Shown one piece after another: positions 1 to 8,848 of a stretch of DNA of 64,000 nucleotides (positions within the stretch are counted from its first letter, which is position 1; every line of letters starts with the position of its first letter). The notes beneath the pieces are model-generated. The model had not been told where the DNA came from and did no database searches. It worked only from the letters and a program-made list of their open reading frames with translations. Source of the stretch: Bradyrhizobium xenonodulans (lineage in GTDB: Bacteria > Pseudomonadota > Alphaproteobacteria > Rhizobiales > Xanthobacteraceae). Position numbers and translations under genes: made by a program. The stretch covers positions 5,176,501-5,240,500 of the forward strand of contig NZ_CP089391.1 of the NCBI RefSeq assembly GCF_027594865.1. Direction: 5' to 3'.

Positions 1-182
1 TGCCCGAGCGCGATGCCCATCTGCTCAGCGACGGCGCGTGCGATCACGTCCGAGGTGCCGCCGGCTGCGAACGGCACGATCATGGTGATCGGACGCTTGG
101 GGAAATCCTGCGCGAACGCGGCCGTTGCACATGCAACGACGGCGATGGCGGCCGAGAGCCGCTTCAGCACGAACGGGATCAC
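1..182 (-). CDS. Bug/TctC-family periplasmic substrate-binding protein, N-terminal part
   Basis: The first 60 codons are present and the gene runs off the left edge. A hydrophobic signal peptide ending in AFAQ is followed by the phrase [19 protein letters not shown], which is typical of the Bug family (TctC; extracytoplasmic solute receptors of tripartite tricarboxylate transporters). The GTG start at 182 overlaps the TGA stop of purQ (GTGA), so the two genes are probably cotranscribed. Family members bind carboxylates or other small organic acids; the ligand cannot be told. The start is inferred from the overlap and the signal-peptide position. Confidence 0.75.
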   Translation of the reverse strand, partial: MIPFVLKRLSAAIAVVACATAAFAQDFPKRPITMIVPFAAGGTSDVIARAVAEQMGIALG

Positions 183-880
183 GCGGCCTTTTCCAGATGC
201 GCGGTGAGGCCGGCGAACAGGCCACGGCCGTCGGTGCAGCCCATGATGTCTTCGACGTGGTTTTCCGGATGCGGCATCATGCCGAGCACGTTACCGCCGT
301 CATTGACGATGCCGGCGATGGAATGCGCGGCGCCATTGATGTTGCTGTTGTCGTCGACCACGCCTTCGGCGGAACAATAGCGGTAGAGCACCCGCCCCTC
401 GCCTTCGAGCCGCTTGATGGTCTCGTCATCCGCCTCGTAATTGCCCTCGCCATGCGCAACCGGCACGCGGATCACCTGGCCGGCATTGTAGCCACGAGTG
501 AACGGGGTGTCGGAACGCTCGACGCGCAGATGCACGTCATGGCAGATGAATTTCAGCCGCGCATTGCGCATCAAGACGCCCGGCAGCAGGCCGGATTCGC
601 AGAGGATCTGAAAACCGTTGCAGACGCCGAGCACGAGGCCGCCCTTGGCCGCATAACCGCGCACCGCATCCATCACCGGCGAACGAGCCGCAATCGCGCC
701 ACAGCGAAGATAGTCACCATAGGAGAAGCCGCCGGGCACCACGACGAGGTCGGTGCCCGCGGGCAGCGAGGTCTCGGCGTGCCAGACCATCGCGGGCTCG
801 TGGCCCGAGATCAGTTTCAATGCCCGCGCCATGTCGCGCTCGCGGTTGATTCCGGGAAAGACGAGGATGGCGGCTCTCAT
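179..880 (-). CDS. purQ: Phosphoribosylformylglycinamidine synthase, glutaminase subunit PurQ
   Basis: 233 residues, the usual PurQ length. It is the class I glutamine amidotransferase that supplies ammonia to PurL in step 4 of purine synthesis. The nucleophile is Cys87 in GVCNGFQ and the catalytic His204/Glu206 pair is in MPHPEN. In bacteria with a small PurL the complex is PurL-PurQ-PurS; purS and purC lie about 1.3 kb upstream on the same strand, separated here by an opposite-strand corA gene. The downstream Bug-family gene overlaps its stop codon. Confidence 0.95.
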   Translation of the reverse strand: MRAAILVFPGINRERDMARALKLISGHEPAMVWHAETSLPAGTDLVVVPGGFSYGDYLRCGAIAARSPVMDAVRGYAAKGGLVLGVCNGFQILCESGLLPGVLMRNARLKFICHDVHLRVERSDTPFTRGYNAGQVIRVPVAHGEGNYEADDETIKRLEGEGRVLYRYCSAEGVVDDNSNINGAAHSIAGIVNDGGNVLGMMPHPENHVEDIMGCTDGRGLFAGLTAHLEKAA

Positions 881-1048
881 GGCTCAAGGTTCCGACGGTG
901 GCTGGAATCGGGTTGGCCCGCAGGCCAAATCGTGAGGAGACATAGCCATTTGACGGGAATTTTACCAGTGCTAGCCTTGCCGGGCGGCCTTGTACACAGG
1001 CCATAGCCACGGCACTCCCGCCCCACGATCCAGCCCGGGATTGAAGCC

Positions 1049-2065
1049 ATGAATGTCCCGTCACTGCCCTCATCCCAATCCGAACCGGTGTCCGCCGAGG
1101 GCGTCGTCGCCGCCGGCGCCTATGTCGACGGCCGACGCGTCGCCAATATCGCCATCAGCGAGGCCTCGAGCTGGCGCGCCAAGCCCGGCCATGTGGTCTG
1201 GATCGGGCTGCACGAGCCGGACATGGCGCTGCTCGGCGCCGTGCAGAAGCAGTTCGACCTGCACGAGCTCGCCATCGAAGACGCCAATCACGCCCACCAG
1301 CGGCCGAAGATCGAGCAATATGGCGAGGCCCTGTTCATCGTGGCGCGGACCGCGCAATTGATCGAGGGCCGGATCGCCTTCGGCGAGACACACATCTTCG
1401 TCGGCGAAGGCTATCTGGTCTCGGTGCGCCACGGCGCTTCGACGTCCTACACGCCGGTGCGCGAACGCTGCGAAAGCTGCCCGCGGGCGCTGGCGCGCGG
1501 CGAGGACTATATCCTCTATGCCATCCTCGATTTCATCGTCGACAATTACTCGCCCGTGCTCGAGAGCATTAGCGAGGAGGTCGAAGGCATCGAGGACGAC
1601 GTGCTCTCCAAGCCGATCAGCAAGGCGCAGATCGAGCGGCTCTACATGCTGCGCCGCGACCTGTTGCGGCTCAGGACCGCGATCGGGCCGCTGGTGGAGG
1701 TCTGCCGCCGGCTGGAGCATGACGAGCTGGCAATGGTGCGGCAGGCCATGCAGCCGCTGTTCCGCGACGTCACCGACCACGTCCGCAACATCCAGGAGCG
1801 GATCGATTCCATGCGCGAGGTGCTGGCCTTCGCCTTCGAGGCAAGCCTGCTGGTCGGCCAGGCGCAGGAGACGGCGGTCTCCAAGAAGCTCGCCTCCTGG
1901 CTCGCGATCATCGCGATCCCGACCGCGCTTGCCGGCATCTACGGCATGAACTTCAAGCACATGCCGGAGCTGGAGTGGGAGTACGGCTACTTCATGCTGC
2001 TCGGCGTGATGCTGACCGCGTGCGGCGCGCTCTACTGGCGTTTTCGTCGCGTCGGGTGGCTGTGA
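1049..2065 (+). CDS. corA: CorA-family magnesium/divalent cation transporter
   Basis: 338 residues with a long acidic and helical cytoplasmic N-terminal domain and two C-terminal membrane helices. The signature GMN loop is at residues 299-301 (YGMNFKHMPE) between the helices, as in CorA channels, which form pentamers and pass Mg2+ or Co2+ (some members export Zn). It lies on the opposite strand inside the purC-purS/purQ neighbourhood, so it is transcribed on its own. The start at 1049 gives a normal CorA N terminus. Confidence 0.9.
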   Translation: MNVPSLPSSQSEPVSAEGVVAAGAYVDGRRVANIAISEASSWRAKPGHVVWIGLHEPDMALLGAVQKQFDLHELAIEDANHAHQRPKIEQYGEALFIVARTAQLIEGRIAFGETHIFVGEGYLVSVRHGASTSYTPVRERCESCPRALARGEDYILYAILDFIVDNYSPVLESISEEVEGIEDDVLSKPISKAQIERLYMLRRDLLRLRTAIGPLVEVCRRLEHDELAMVRQAMQPLFRDVTDHVRNIQERIDSMREVLAFAFEASLLVGQAQETAVSKKLASWLAIIAIPTALAGIYGMNFKHMPELEWEYGYFMLLGVMLTACGALYWRFRRVGWL

Positions 2066-2098
2066 GCAAAGCGCGCAGCCAACAACGTCGTTGCCGCT

Positions 2099-2217
2099 GG
2101 ATCCTCATGGTGAGGAGGCGCGCAAGCGCCGTCTCGAACCATGCAGGCCCAGCTCTCACACCCAGGCCTTCATCCTTCGAGACGCGCGCGAAGGGCGCGC
2201 TCCTCAGGATGAGGAGC
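2099..2217. repeat. Dispersed palindromic repeat, ATCCTTCGAGAC...CTCAGGATGAGG type
   Basis: Two hairpin-like modules. A truncated one is near 2099-2143 (CCTCATGGTGAGGAGG...GTCTCGAACCATG) and a fuller one is at 2171-2217, where CATCCTTCGAGAC and CTCCTCAGGATGAGG flank an internal G+C-rich palindrome. The same sequence family recurs at 52148-52276. It lies between the convergent ends of corA and purS. This is a short non-coding, REP-like element. Confidence 0.8.
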
Positions 2218-2223
2218 GACAGC

Positions 2224-2463
2224 TCAGACGATCTCGACCCGATAATTCTCGATCACGGTGTTCGCCAACAGCTTGTCCGCGGCGTCCTTCAGCGCGGCTT
2301 CGGCCCTGGCCTTGTCGGCACCGGCGAGCTCGATGTCGAACACCTTGCCCTGGCGCACGCTGGCGACGCCGTCGACGCCGAGCGACTTCAGCGCGCCTTC
2401 GATGGCCTTGCCCTGCGGATCGAGAATGCCCGTCTTCAGGGTAACGGTAACACGTGCCTTCAC
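2224..2463 (-). CDS. purS: Phosphoribosylformylglycinamidine synthase subunit PurS
   Basis: 79 residues, the full length of PurS, beginning MKARVTVTLKTG and ending in a short beta strand. PurS dimers bridge PurL and PurQ in the FGAM synthase complex. It lies 13 bp downstream of purC on the same strand, consistent with a purC-purS operon. Confidence 0.93.
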   Translation of the reverse strand: MKARVTVTLKTGILDPQGKAIEGALKSLGVDGVASVRQGKVFDIELAGADKARAEAALKDAADKLLANTVIENYRVEIV

Positions 2464-2476
2464 GTCAGGATCCTCT

Positions 2477-3274
2477 TCAGCTCTTCACCAGCACCGGGCC
2501 AGTGCCCTGCGGACGCTCGTTCTCCATGAGGATGCCGAGGCGCTTTGCGACTTCGGTATAGGCCTCGAGCAGGCCACCGAGATCCCTGCGGAAACGGTCC
2601 TTGTCGAGCTTCTCGTTCGACTTGATGTCCCACAGACGGCAGCTGTCCGGCGAGATCTCGTCGGCGACGATGATGCGCATCATCTCGTTCTCGAACAGAC
2701 GGCCGCACTCCATCTTGAAGTCGACGAGGCGGATGCCGATGCCGAGGAAGAGGCCGGTGAGGAAGTCGTTGACCCGGATGGCGAGCGCCATGATGTCGTC
2801 GATCTCCTGGGGCGTCGCCCAGCCGAACGCGGTGATGTGCTCTTCCGACACCATGGGGTCGTTGAGCTGGTCGTTCTTGTAATAGAACTCGATGATCGAG
2901 CGCGGGAGCTGCGTGCCCTCCTCGATGCCGAGGCGCTGCGACAGCGAGCCGGCAGCGACGTTCCGCACCACCACCTCGAGCGGCACGATCTCGACCTCGC
3001 GAATCAGCTGCTCGCGCATGTTGAGGCGACGGATGAAGTGGGTCGGCACCCCGATGTCGTTGAGGTGCTGAAACAGGTACTCCGAGATCCGGTTGTTGAG
3101 GACGCCCTTGCCCTCGATCACCTGATGCTTTTTCGCATTGAACGCGGTGGCGTCGTCCTTGAAGTGCTGGATCAGAGTACCGGGCTCAGGACCTTCATAC
3201 AGAACCTTTGCCTTGCCTTCGTAAATGCGACGCCGACGGCTCATAGGGATGTACCGTGTTTTGTTGAAATCCAT
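2477..3274 (-). CDS. purC: SAICAR synthase PurC
   Basis: Joins aspartate to CAIR in purine synthesis using ATP. 265 residues with the family pattern: N-terminal [12 protein letters not shown] (ATP-binding loop), [23 protein letters not shown], and the C-terminal DSCRLWD segment. The start is uncertain. ATG at 3274 has a GGAG 12 nt upstream, while an internal ATG at 3244 ([10 protein letters not shown]) matches the usual N terminus of rhizobial PurC. purS follows after 13 bp. Confidence 0.93.
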   Translation of the reverse strand: MDFNKTRYIPMSRRRRIYEGKAKVLYEGPEPGTLIQHFKDDATAFNAKKHQVIEGKGVLNNRISEYLFQHLNDIGVPTHFIRRLNMREQLIREVEIVPLEVVVRNVAAGSLSQRLGIEEGTQLPRSIIEFYYKNDQLNDPMVSEEHITAFGWATPQEIDDIMALAIRVNDFLTGLFLGIGIRLVDFKMECGRLFENEMMRIIVADEISPDSCRLWDIKSNEKLDKDRFRRDLGGLLEAYTEVAKRLGILMENERPQGTGPVLVKS

Positions 3275-3562
3275 GTATTTGGTGTGCTCCGGTTACCAGG
3301 TTACGACCCACAGCGGAGCTGCCGTGAAAGGCTGGGAACCCGTCCAGAATCCTTGGAAACAGAACAGGAACCAAACCTCCAGGCAACCTATCCGATTGGC
3401 TGTCCCAGCACAATCGATCCGGCCATCCGACGCTGACTTATACCGCCTTGCCTGCGGCTTAACGGCTCGTTGTTTTGCCGATTTCTCCTCCCTATCTAGG
3501 CATGCGCCGGGGCCGTCGCAACGAGGGCCAGCCGGTCCAGTCAGCAGGGAATTGGAACAGGC

Positions 3563-3886
3563 ATGAGCGAGTTCGACAAGCGCCAGGAAGGCTTTGAGAA
3601 GAAGTACGCCCTCGACGAGGAGCAGAAATTCAAGGCGGAAGCCCGCCGCAACCGGCTGCTCGGCCTGTGGGCGGCTGAAAAGCTCGGAATCACCGGCGAG
3701 GCCGCCACGGCCTACGCCAAGGAGGTCGTTGCGGCCGATTTCGAGGAAGCCGGCGATGCCGACGTGCTGCGCAAGGTCATGGCCGATTTCGCCGCCAAGA
3801 ACGTCGCCATCACCGAGCAGGCGATTCGCGCCAAGATGAGCGAGCTGATCGCGGTGGCCGCGGCCGAGGTGAAGGCGGGAAAATAG
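3563..3886 (+). CDS. F1-ATPase inhibitor zeta subunit (DUF1476)
   Basis: 107 residues, almost entirely charged helix, starting MSEFDKRQEGFEKKYALDEE. This matches the DUF1476 family, whose Paracoccus member is the zeta subunit that blocks ATP hydrolysis by F1F0-ATPase. The inhibitory region in that family is the N terminus. It is monocistronic, convergent with the LysR gene 5 bp downstream and divergent from purC. Confidence 0.88.
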   Translation: MSEFDKRQEGFEKKYALDEEQKFKAEARRNRLLGLWAAEKLGITGEAATAYAKEVVAADFEEAGDADVLRKVMADFAAKNVAITEQAIRAKMSELIAVAAAEVKAGK

Positions 3887-3891
3887 TTCAT

Positions 3892-4866
3892 TCAGGCGAC
3901 GCGCCGGCGTGCATTGATCTTGCGCGTCGGCGGCCTTTTGCGGGAGCGCGGATGGGGCGAGACATCGACCGCAGCATAGTCGCGGCGGATGGTCTCCAGC
4001 AGGCGCTGGGCGGCCGCGCTCAGAAAGCCGCCGCGCCGCGTGACGAGGGTGACGGTCTGGTCCGCGGCAAGGTCGCCGACGGCGATCGTCGCGATCGAAG
4101 CGGTGCGGAATTCCTCAGCCACATGGCTTGCCGCCAGCAACGCAAGGCCGAAGCCTGATTCCACCAGGCGCTTTTGCGCCGTGAGGCTGTCCACCGCCGT
4201 CCATGCGACCTCGCCGAGCCCCTGAGTGAAAAACAGCGCGAACACGTGAGCCGCGGCCGTCTCCCGACGTCCACGTGTCTCGGGGAATGCGATCCAGCGC
4301 TCATCGCGAAGCTCGGCAAGCCGCTTCACGCGCTTGCCGGCAAGTGGATGATCGGGCGCGCACACGACCCGCAGCCTCTCTGTCAGCACCGGCTCGTAGT
4401 CCAGATCGCCGGAGCGGTCGGCGTTGTAGCGCAGGCCGATCGTGGCTTCGCCACGTCGAATGAGATCGCTGACCTCCGCGCTGGTCGCGGTCCGCAGGGC
4501 GAGCATGGCGCCAGGGTTTTCCCGGGCAAACCGCTTCATGATGCTCGACAGGCGGCCATCGGCAAGGGTACCGGTCACGACCAGCGAAACCGGCCCGCAA
4601 TTCTGCCGGGTGAGCGCGCGTACCGCCTGCTCGGCATCCTGCGCCGCCGCGACGGCGCGCTCGGCATAGGGGATCAGGACGCGCCCGGCATCGCTGAGCC
4701 GCGTGCGGCCCGCCACCCGCTCGAACAGTGGCACACCGAGCTCCTGCTCCAGCAGCGCGATGCGGCGGGAGATCGCCGGCTGCGAACGGTGCAGGATCTT
4801 CGCTGCATTCGAGATCCCGCCTCTGCGGTGAACGGTCAGAAAGGTGTGGAGGGCATCGCTGTCCAT
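3892..4866 (-). CDS. LysR-family transcriptional regulator
   Basis: 324 residues from the ATG at 4866, which has GAGG at a good distance; the longer open frame upstream is not needed. Residues 1-60 hold the winged helix (ALHTFLTVHRRGGISNAAK, then SQPAISRRIALLEQELG) and the rest is the periplasmic-binding-like effector domain. It is divergent, with a 112-bp gap, from the PEP-mutase-like gene at 4979, which it probably regulates. The effector is unknown. Confidence 0.88.
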   Translation of the reverse strand: MDSDALHTFLTVHRRGGISNAAKILHRSQPAISRRIALLEQELGVPLFERVAGRTRLSDAGRVLIPYAERAVAAAQDAEQAVRALTRQNCGPVSLVVTGTLADGRLSSIMKRFARENPGAMLALRTATSAEVSDLIRRGEATIGLRYNADRSGDLDYEPVLTERLRVVCAPDHPLAGKRVKRLAELRDERWIAFPETRGRRETAAAHVFALFFTQGLGEVAWTAVDSLTAQKRLVESGFGLALLAASHVAEEFRTASIATIAVGDLAADQTVTLVTRRGGFLSAAAQRLLETIRRDYAAVDVSPHPRSRKRPPTRKINARRRVA

Positions 4867-4978
4867 CGCGGACACCTCATGCAAAAAGCGGATGGTGGCG
4901 AAAGAAATAACAAATTTGGCGGATGGCCGAAATGGCTCTATCGCGGACGCCGGGGTGACACCAACAACGGAGCGAACC

Positions 4979-5806
4979 ATGCCCAGCCAATTGGAGAAGG
5001 CGGAAACTTTTCGGGCCCTGCACCAGCGGCCGGGCGCGTTCATCATTCCCAACCCTTACGACGCCGGCACCGCCAAGCTGCTCGCATCCATGGGATTCGA
5101 AGCACTCGCGACCACCAGTCTCGGCGTCGCGAACATGCTCGGCACCTCGACGGTCGGTCTCGATGTCATCCTCGACAATTGCCGGGCGATTGCCGCCGCC
5201 ACGGAGCTGCCCGTCAGCGTGGACCTCGAGAATTGCGGGGCACATGAGCCGAGGCGCGCTGCGGACGCGATCCGGCGCGCTGCCGAGGCCGGCGCGGTCG
5301 GCGGCTCGATCGAAGACTCCACCGGAGACCGCGAGCGGCCGATCTACGATTTCGCGCTTGCGGTCGAGCGCGTGCAGGCCGCCGTCGAGACGGCGCGCTC
5401 GCTGTCCATTCCGTTCACGCTGACGGCGCGCGCAGAAAACCTCCTGCACGGGCGCAACGATCTCGACGACACGATCCGCCGGCTCCAGGCCTTCGAGGCC
5501 GCGGGCGCCGATGTCCTCTACGCACCAGGCGTCCACGACCTCGCCACGATCCAGACTGTCGTCGCCGCGGTCGGAAAGCCGTTCAACCTCGTGATGGGCT
5601 TTGCCGATCCGACCCTGACGCTGGCGCAACTGTCGGCGGCGGGCGTCAAGCGCATCAGCGTCGGCGGCGCCATGTCGCGTTATGCGCTCGCGGCATTCCT
5701 GAGGAGTGCGCGCGAGATGAAGGAGAACGGCTCCTTCACCTTCGTCCGCGAGATGGCTCCGATCAGGGAATTGCGCGACGCGTTCGCCGCGGTTACTCCT
5801 CCTTGA
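4979..5806 (+). CDS. Isocitrate lyase/PEP mutase superfamily protein
   Basis: 275 residues from ATG 4979 (GGAG 6 nt upstream), fitting the small PEP-mutase/carboxyvinyl-phosphonate mutase branch, not true isocitrate lyase: there is no KKCGH motif. Seen: IIPNPYDAGTAKLL, the metal-site segment SVDLENCGAHEP, GGSIEDSTGD, and a late FNLVMGFADPTLT. Members cleave or form C-C or P-C bonds of oxaloacetate-like or phosphonate substrates; the substrate here is unknown. Divergent from a LysR gene. Its last 14 bp overlap the end of cynS on the other strand. Confidence 0.82.
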   Translation: MPSQLEKAETFRALHQRPGAFIIPNPYDAGTAKLLASMGFEALATTSLGVANMLGTSTVGLDVILDNCRAIAAATELPVSVDLENCGAHEPRRAADAIRRAAEAGAVGGSIEDSTGDRERPIYDFALAVERVQAAVETARSLSIPFTLTARAENLLHGRNDLDDTIRRLQAFEAAGADVLYAPGVHDLATIQTVVAAVGKPFNLVMGFADPTLTLAQLSAAGVKRISVGGAMSRYALAAFLRSAREMKENGSFTFVREMAPIRELRDAFAAVTPP

Positions 5807-6281
5807 AGCCGTATTCCGGCACGTTGCCGCTGGCGCCGTAATATTTGTACGGCAGGAATTTTCCGCTCATGGTGATCTTGACGCGGTCGCCCTTCGGGTT
5901 GGCGACGCGCTCGATGCCCATGTCGAAGTCGATCGCCGACATGATGCCGTCGCCGAACTCCTCCTCGATCAGCGCCTTCCAGGCCGGGCCGTTCACCATC
6001 ACCATCTCGTAGAAGCGGTAGATCAGGGGATCGGTCGGCGGCATCGGCGTGCCGGTGCCGCGCATCGGCACCTCGTTGAGCATGGCGGTCTCGGCCTTCG
6101 ACAGGCCGAACAACTCGCCGGCATTGGCGGCCTGCGGTTTTGTCAATTTCATCTGGCCGAGAATGGCGCCGACGATCAGCACCTCGGAATAGCCGCCGAT
6201 CTTCTCGCAGATATGCTTCCAGCTCCAGCCCTTCTCGCGCTTGATGTCGAGCAGCTTCTCGGTGAGGTCTTCGCGTTTCAT
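5793..6281 (-). CDS. cynS: Cyanate hydratase (cyanase)
   Basis: 162 residues. Converts cyanate plus bicarbonate to ammonia and CO2. Residues Arg89, Glu92 and Ser115 fall exactly seven positions before the E. coli catalytic residues Arg96, Glu99 and Ser122. The N-terminal half is the helical HTH-like domain (EKLLDIKREKGWSW) and the C-terminal half makes the decamer active site (MSGKFLPYKYYG). No cynT carbonic anhydrase or cyanate transporter lies beside it. Its end overlaps the convergent PEP-mutase-like gene. Confidence 0.95.
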   Translation of the reverse strand: MKREDLTEKLLDIKREKGWSWKHICEKIGGYSEVLIVGAILGQMKLTKPQAANAGELFGLSKAETAMLNEVPMRGTGTPMPPTDPLIYRFYEMVMVNGPAWKALIEEEFGDGIMSAIDFDMGIERVANPKGDRVKITMSGKFLPYKYYGASGNVPEYGFKEE

Positions 6282-6357
6282 TGTCAGGGTCTCCCTTGGC
6301 CAGGTGTTGTGATGGACCTGCCGCTTTGGAAGGCACGAAACGTGCCAATAAATGAGG

Positions 6358-7929
6358 CTAGCGCTTCACACCGGCGCCCTCGCCGCGTGACCGCAACGCT
6401 TCCATAAACCGCCCGATCGCCGCAAGCACCGGCCCTTGATCGCCGGCAAAAAACCAATGATCGCTGCCGTCGAGCTCGACGAACTCGGCGCCGCTGATCC
6501 GGCTCGCAACATCCCGGCCCGCCGCGATCCGCACGGCCTTGTCGCCCCGCCGGTGCAACACCAATGTCGGCACGGAGACCTGCGGCAGCAACTCCCGGAC
6601 GTCGGCGTCGCGAAATGCCTCCAGCACGGCCGAGATGCCGCCGGGACTGGACGCGGCGCGCAACAGTCCCGCCCACCAGGCGCGGGCCTGGGGATCATTG
6701 GCCAAGCTCGGCGCAAAGGCCTCGATCCCGACCGGGCCGCCCCATTGCGCGATGAGATGCTTGCTCCAGGCGTCGTACTGGCTGGCGCGCAGCGCGTGCG
6801 GATAGTCCTGTGACCAGCAGCCCTTGGCCAGCGCGCCGAACAGAATGAGCCCGGCCACGCGGCGGGGGTCGTCGACTGCAAACTTGACGCATGCGGGCCC
6901 GCATTCGGATGCACCGAACAGCACGACGCGGCGCGAGTCCGCCGCGCGCAGCACGGTGCCGATATCTTCCGCGGTGACATCGATGCCGGGCGCCGATCCG
7001 ACCCGGTCGGACAGCCCAATGCCGCGACGATCGAAGACGATCAGGCGCCCCAGCTTCATCAACGACGCCAGAAACGTCCGGCTCGCGGGATGCTCCCAGG
7101 CGCGCTCCACATGCGACACGAAGCCGGGCATGACCAGGATATCGAGCGGCCCGCTTCCATGGGTCTGATAAGCCAGATGCACGCCGGAGCCCTTCACATA
7201 GCGTGTCACCGGGGCGGCATGCGGCGCCGCCGCAGGACTCATCAGCGCCTCCGTTTCGGCTTCCGGTGCAACCCCAAGCTCGTCGCGCAGCCGCTGTGTG
7301 AGCGCTCCGTGATGTCGTTCCGCCGCGCTTCGATCGCCCGCAAGCAGAAGGCTGCGGATCAGATGCCGGCCATAGACTTCGCTGAGCGGATCGAGCTCGA
7401 CCAGCCGTCCGGCATGCGCGGTCGCGGCAAAATGATCGCCGGCGGCGTTCCTGTCCTGCACCAGACGCTCGAGCGCGTGCACGAGCCGTCCCCGCAGCGC
7501 CTCGCGCCGGAAGAACGCCCAATCGTCGAATTCGCGACAGCCGTCCAGAGCAAAGCCCGCAAGGAAGTCCCCCCGATAGATCGCGCAGGCCTCCTCGAAG
7601 CCGCCGCTGTCGCAGGCGCTCTCGAACAGATGCGAGTCGATCTTCAGCTCGACCGCCGGAGACCATTGCACGCTGGTGCGGTCGGTCTCGAAAACCGGCT
7701 GGCCGAGCGTGAGTTCGATGCGGTGGAGCAGGCGCCGCAATCGAGCGAGACCCGTCTCTCGGGAAGCTTCCGGCCACAGCAGCGTTGCCATGACGTCCCG
7801 TGCGACCGCACCTTTGGCTTCGGCAAGGTAGACCAGCAGCGCAAGGCCCTTGCGCAAGGCCAGCTTGATCGGGCGGCCGTCGGCGTGGACCTCCGGGAAC
7901 CCGAACGTCCCCAGCGAGAAAGCCGTCAT
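6358..7929 (-). CDS. Fusion of SARP-type BTAD regulator domain and alpha/beta hydrolase
   Basis: 523 residues in two parts. Residues 1-90 look like a winged-helix DNA-binding region, and about 95-235 are a bacterial transcriptional activator (BTAD) helical repeat domain ending RLRDELGVAPEAETEAL. Residues 240-520 are an alpha/beta hydrolase with nucleophile Ser341 (FGASECG), Asp463 (RRGDKAVRI) and His491 (GSDHWFF), beginning YVKGSGVHLAYQTHGSGP. Similar hydrolase domains occur fused to class III adenylate cyclases, suggesting a ligand-sensing or enzymatic input to regulation. Divergent from mddA (148-bp gap), a plausible target. Confidence 0.75.
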   Translation of the reverse strand: MTAFSLGTFGFPEVHADGRPIKLALRKGLALLVYLAEAKGAVARDVMATLLWPEASRETGLARLRRLLHRIELTLGQPVFETDRTSVQWSPAVELKIDSHLFESACDSGGFEEACAIYRGDFLAGFALDGCREFDDWAFFRREALRGRLVHALERLVQDRNAAGDHFAATAHAGRLVELDPLSEVYGRHLIRSLLLAGDRSAAERHHGALTQRLRDELGVAPEAETEALMSPAAAPHAAPVTRYVKGSGVHLAYQTHGSGPLDILVMPGFVSHVERAWEHPASRTFLASLMKLGRLIVFDRRGIGLSDRVGSAPGIDVTAEDIGTVLRAADSRRVVLFGASECGPACVKFAVDDPRRVAGLILFGALAKGCWSQDYPHALRASQYDAWSKHLIAQWGGPVGIEAFAPSLANDPQARAWWAGLLRAASSPGGISAVLEAFRDADVRELLPQVSVPTLVLHRRGDKAVRIAAGRDVASRISGAEFVELDGSDHWFFAGDQGPVLAAIGRFMEALRSRGEGAGVKR

Positions 7930-8077
7930 GGAAATCCTCTTTCCCCGGCCAGCGCCCCCGGGGGACGCGCAGGGGACGGTCCAGCGATAACGATCGGCCC
8001 AGATCGAGCCTGCCCGCCAGCGAGCGGCTCAGGCTCCTGCATGCGGCACCGCTGTATCAGGCACAATAGGAAAAACC

Positions 8078-8848
8078 ATGACCGCGCGCCTCGCAATCCT
8101 GCTCTACGCTCTCGTGAGCTATGGAATATTCACGGCTTCGTTTCTCTATGCGCTTGGTTTCGTCGGCAATTATGTCGTGCCGAAGTCCATCGATGTCGGT
8201 GGCCAAGCGAATTTGAGCGAGGCCATCGCCGTCAACCTGCTGTTGATGAGCCTGTTCGCCGTCCAGCACAGCGTCATGGCGCGGCCATCCTTCAAACGGC
8301 GGATGTCAACACTCCTTCCCGCCGCCTGCCAGCGCAGCACCTATGTGCTGCTCTCCAGCCTGATCCTGCTGCTGCTGTTCTGGCAGTGGCGTCCGATCCC
8401 GGCGCCGGTCTGGCAGGCCAGCGGCATCGCGGCCGGGCTGCTGACCGGCGTGCATTGGCTCGGCTGGGTGATCGTGTTTGCCTCGACCTACATGATCGAT
8501 CATTTCGATCTGTTCGGGCTGCGTCAGGCTTTCTTCGCGTGGCGCGGGGCCGAGATGCCGGGTCAGTCCTTCAGGACGCCGCTGCTCTACAAGATCGTGC
8601 GGCATCCGCTGATGCTGGGCTTTCTGATCGCGTTCTGGGCGACGCCCGAGATGACCGCCGGCCATCTGCTGTTCGCACTCGCCAACACGGCCTACATCCT
8701 GATCGGGCTCCAGTTCGAAGAGCGGGATCTGATCGCCGAGTTCGGCGCGACCTATCAGCAGTATCGCAGGCAGGTTCCGATGCTGGTGCCGCGCCTTTTC
8801 GGTCGTCGGCCGACGGAAGATCGCCGGACTGCAGGAGCATCGCGATGA
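8078..8848 (+). CDS. mddA: Methanethiol S-methyltransferase MddA-like membrane protein
   Basis: 256 residues with about five membrane helices and the NnrU/ICMT-like signature KIVRHPLMLG plus the following FEERDLIAEFG that precedes a membrane-proximal tail. The segment TYMIDHFDLFGLRQ is characteristic of the MddA group, which methylates methanethiol to dimethyl sulfide with SAM. First gene of an operon: its TGA overlaps the ATG of the next gene. A more general isoprenylcysteine-type methyltransferase is the alternative. Confidence 0.75.
   Translation: MTARLAILLYALVSYGIFTASFLYALGFVGNYVVPKSIDVGGQANLSEAIAVNLLLMSLFAVQHSVMARPSFKRRMSTLLPAACQRSTYVLLSSLILLLLFWQWRPIPAPVWQASGIAAGLLTGVHWLGWVIVFASTYMIDHFDLFGLRQAFFAWRGAEMPGQSFRTPLLYKIVRHPLMLGFLIAFWATPEMTAGHLLFALANTAYILIGLQFEERDLIAEFGATYQQYRRQVPMLVPRLFGRRPTEDRRTAGASR

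Noticed and set aside
7090..8844. Long N-terminal part of the frame that ends with the LuxR-type gene
   Set aside because: It reads through mddA in another frame and against the hydrolase gene; the real start is ATG 8845.
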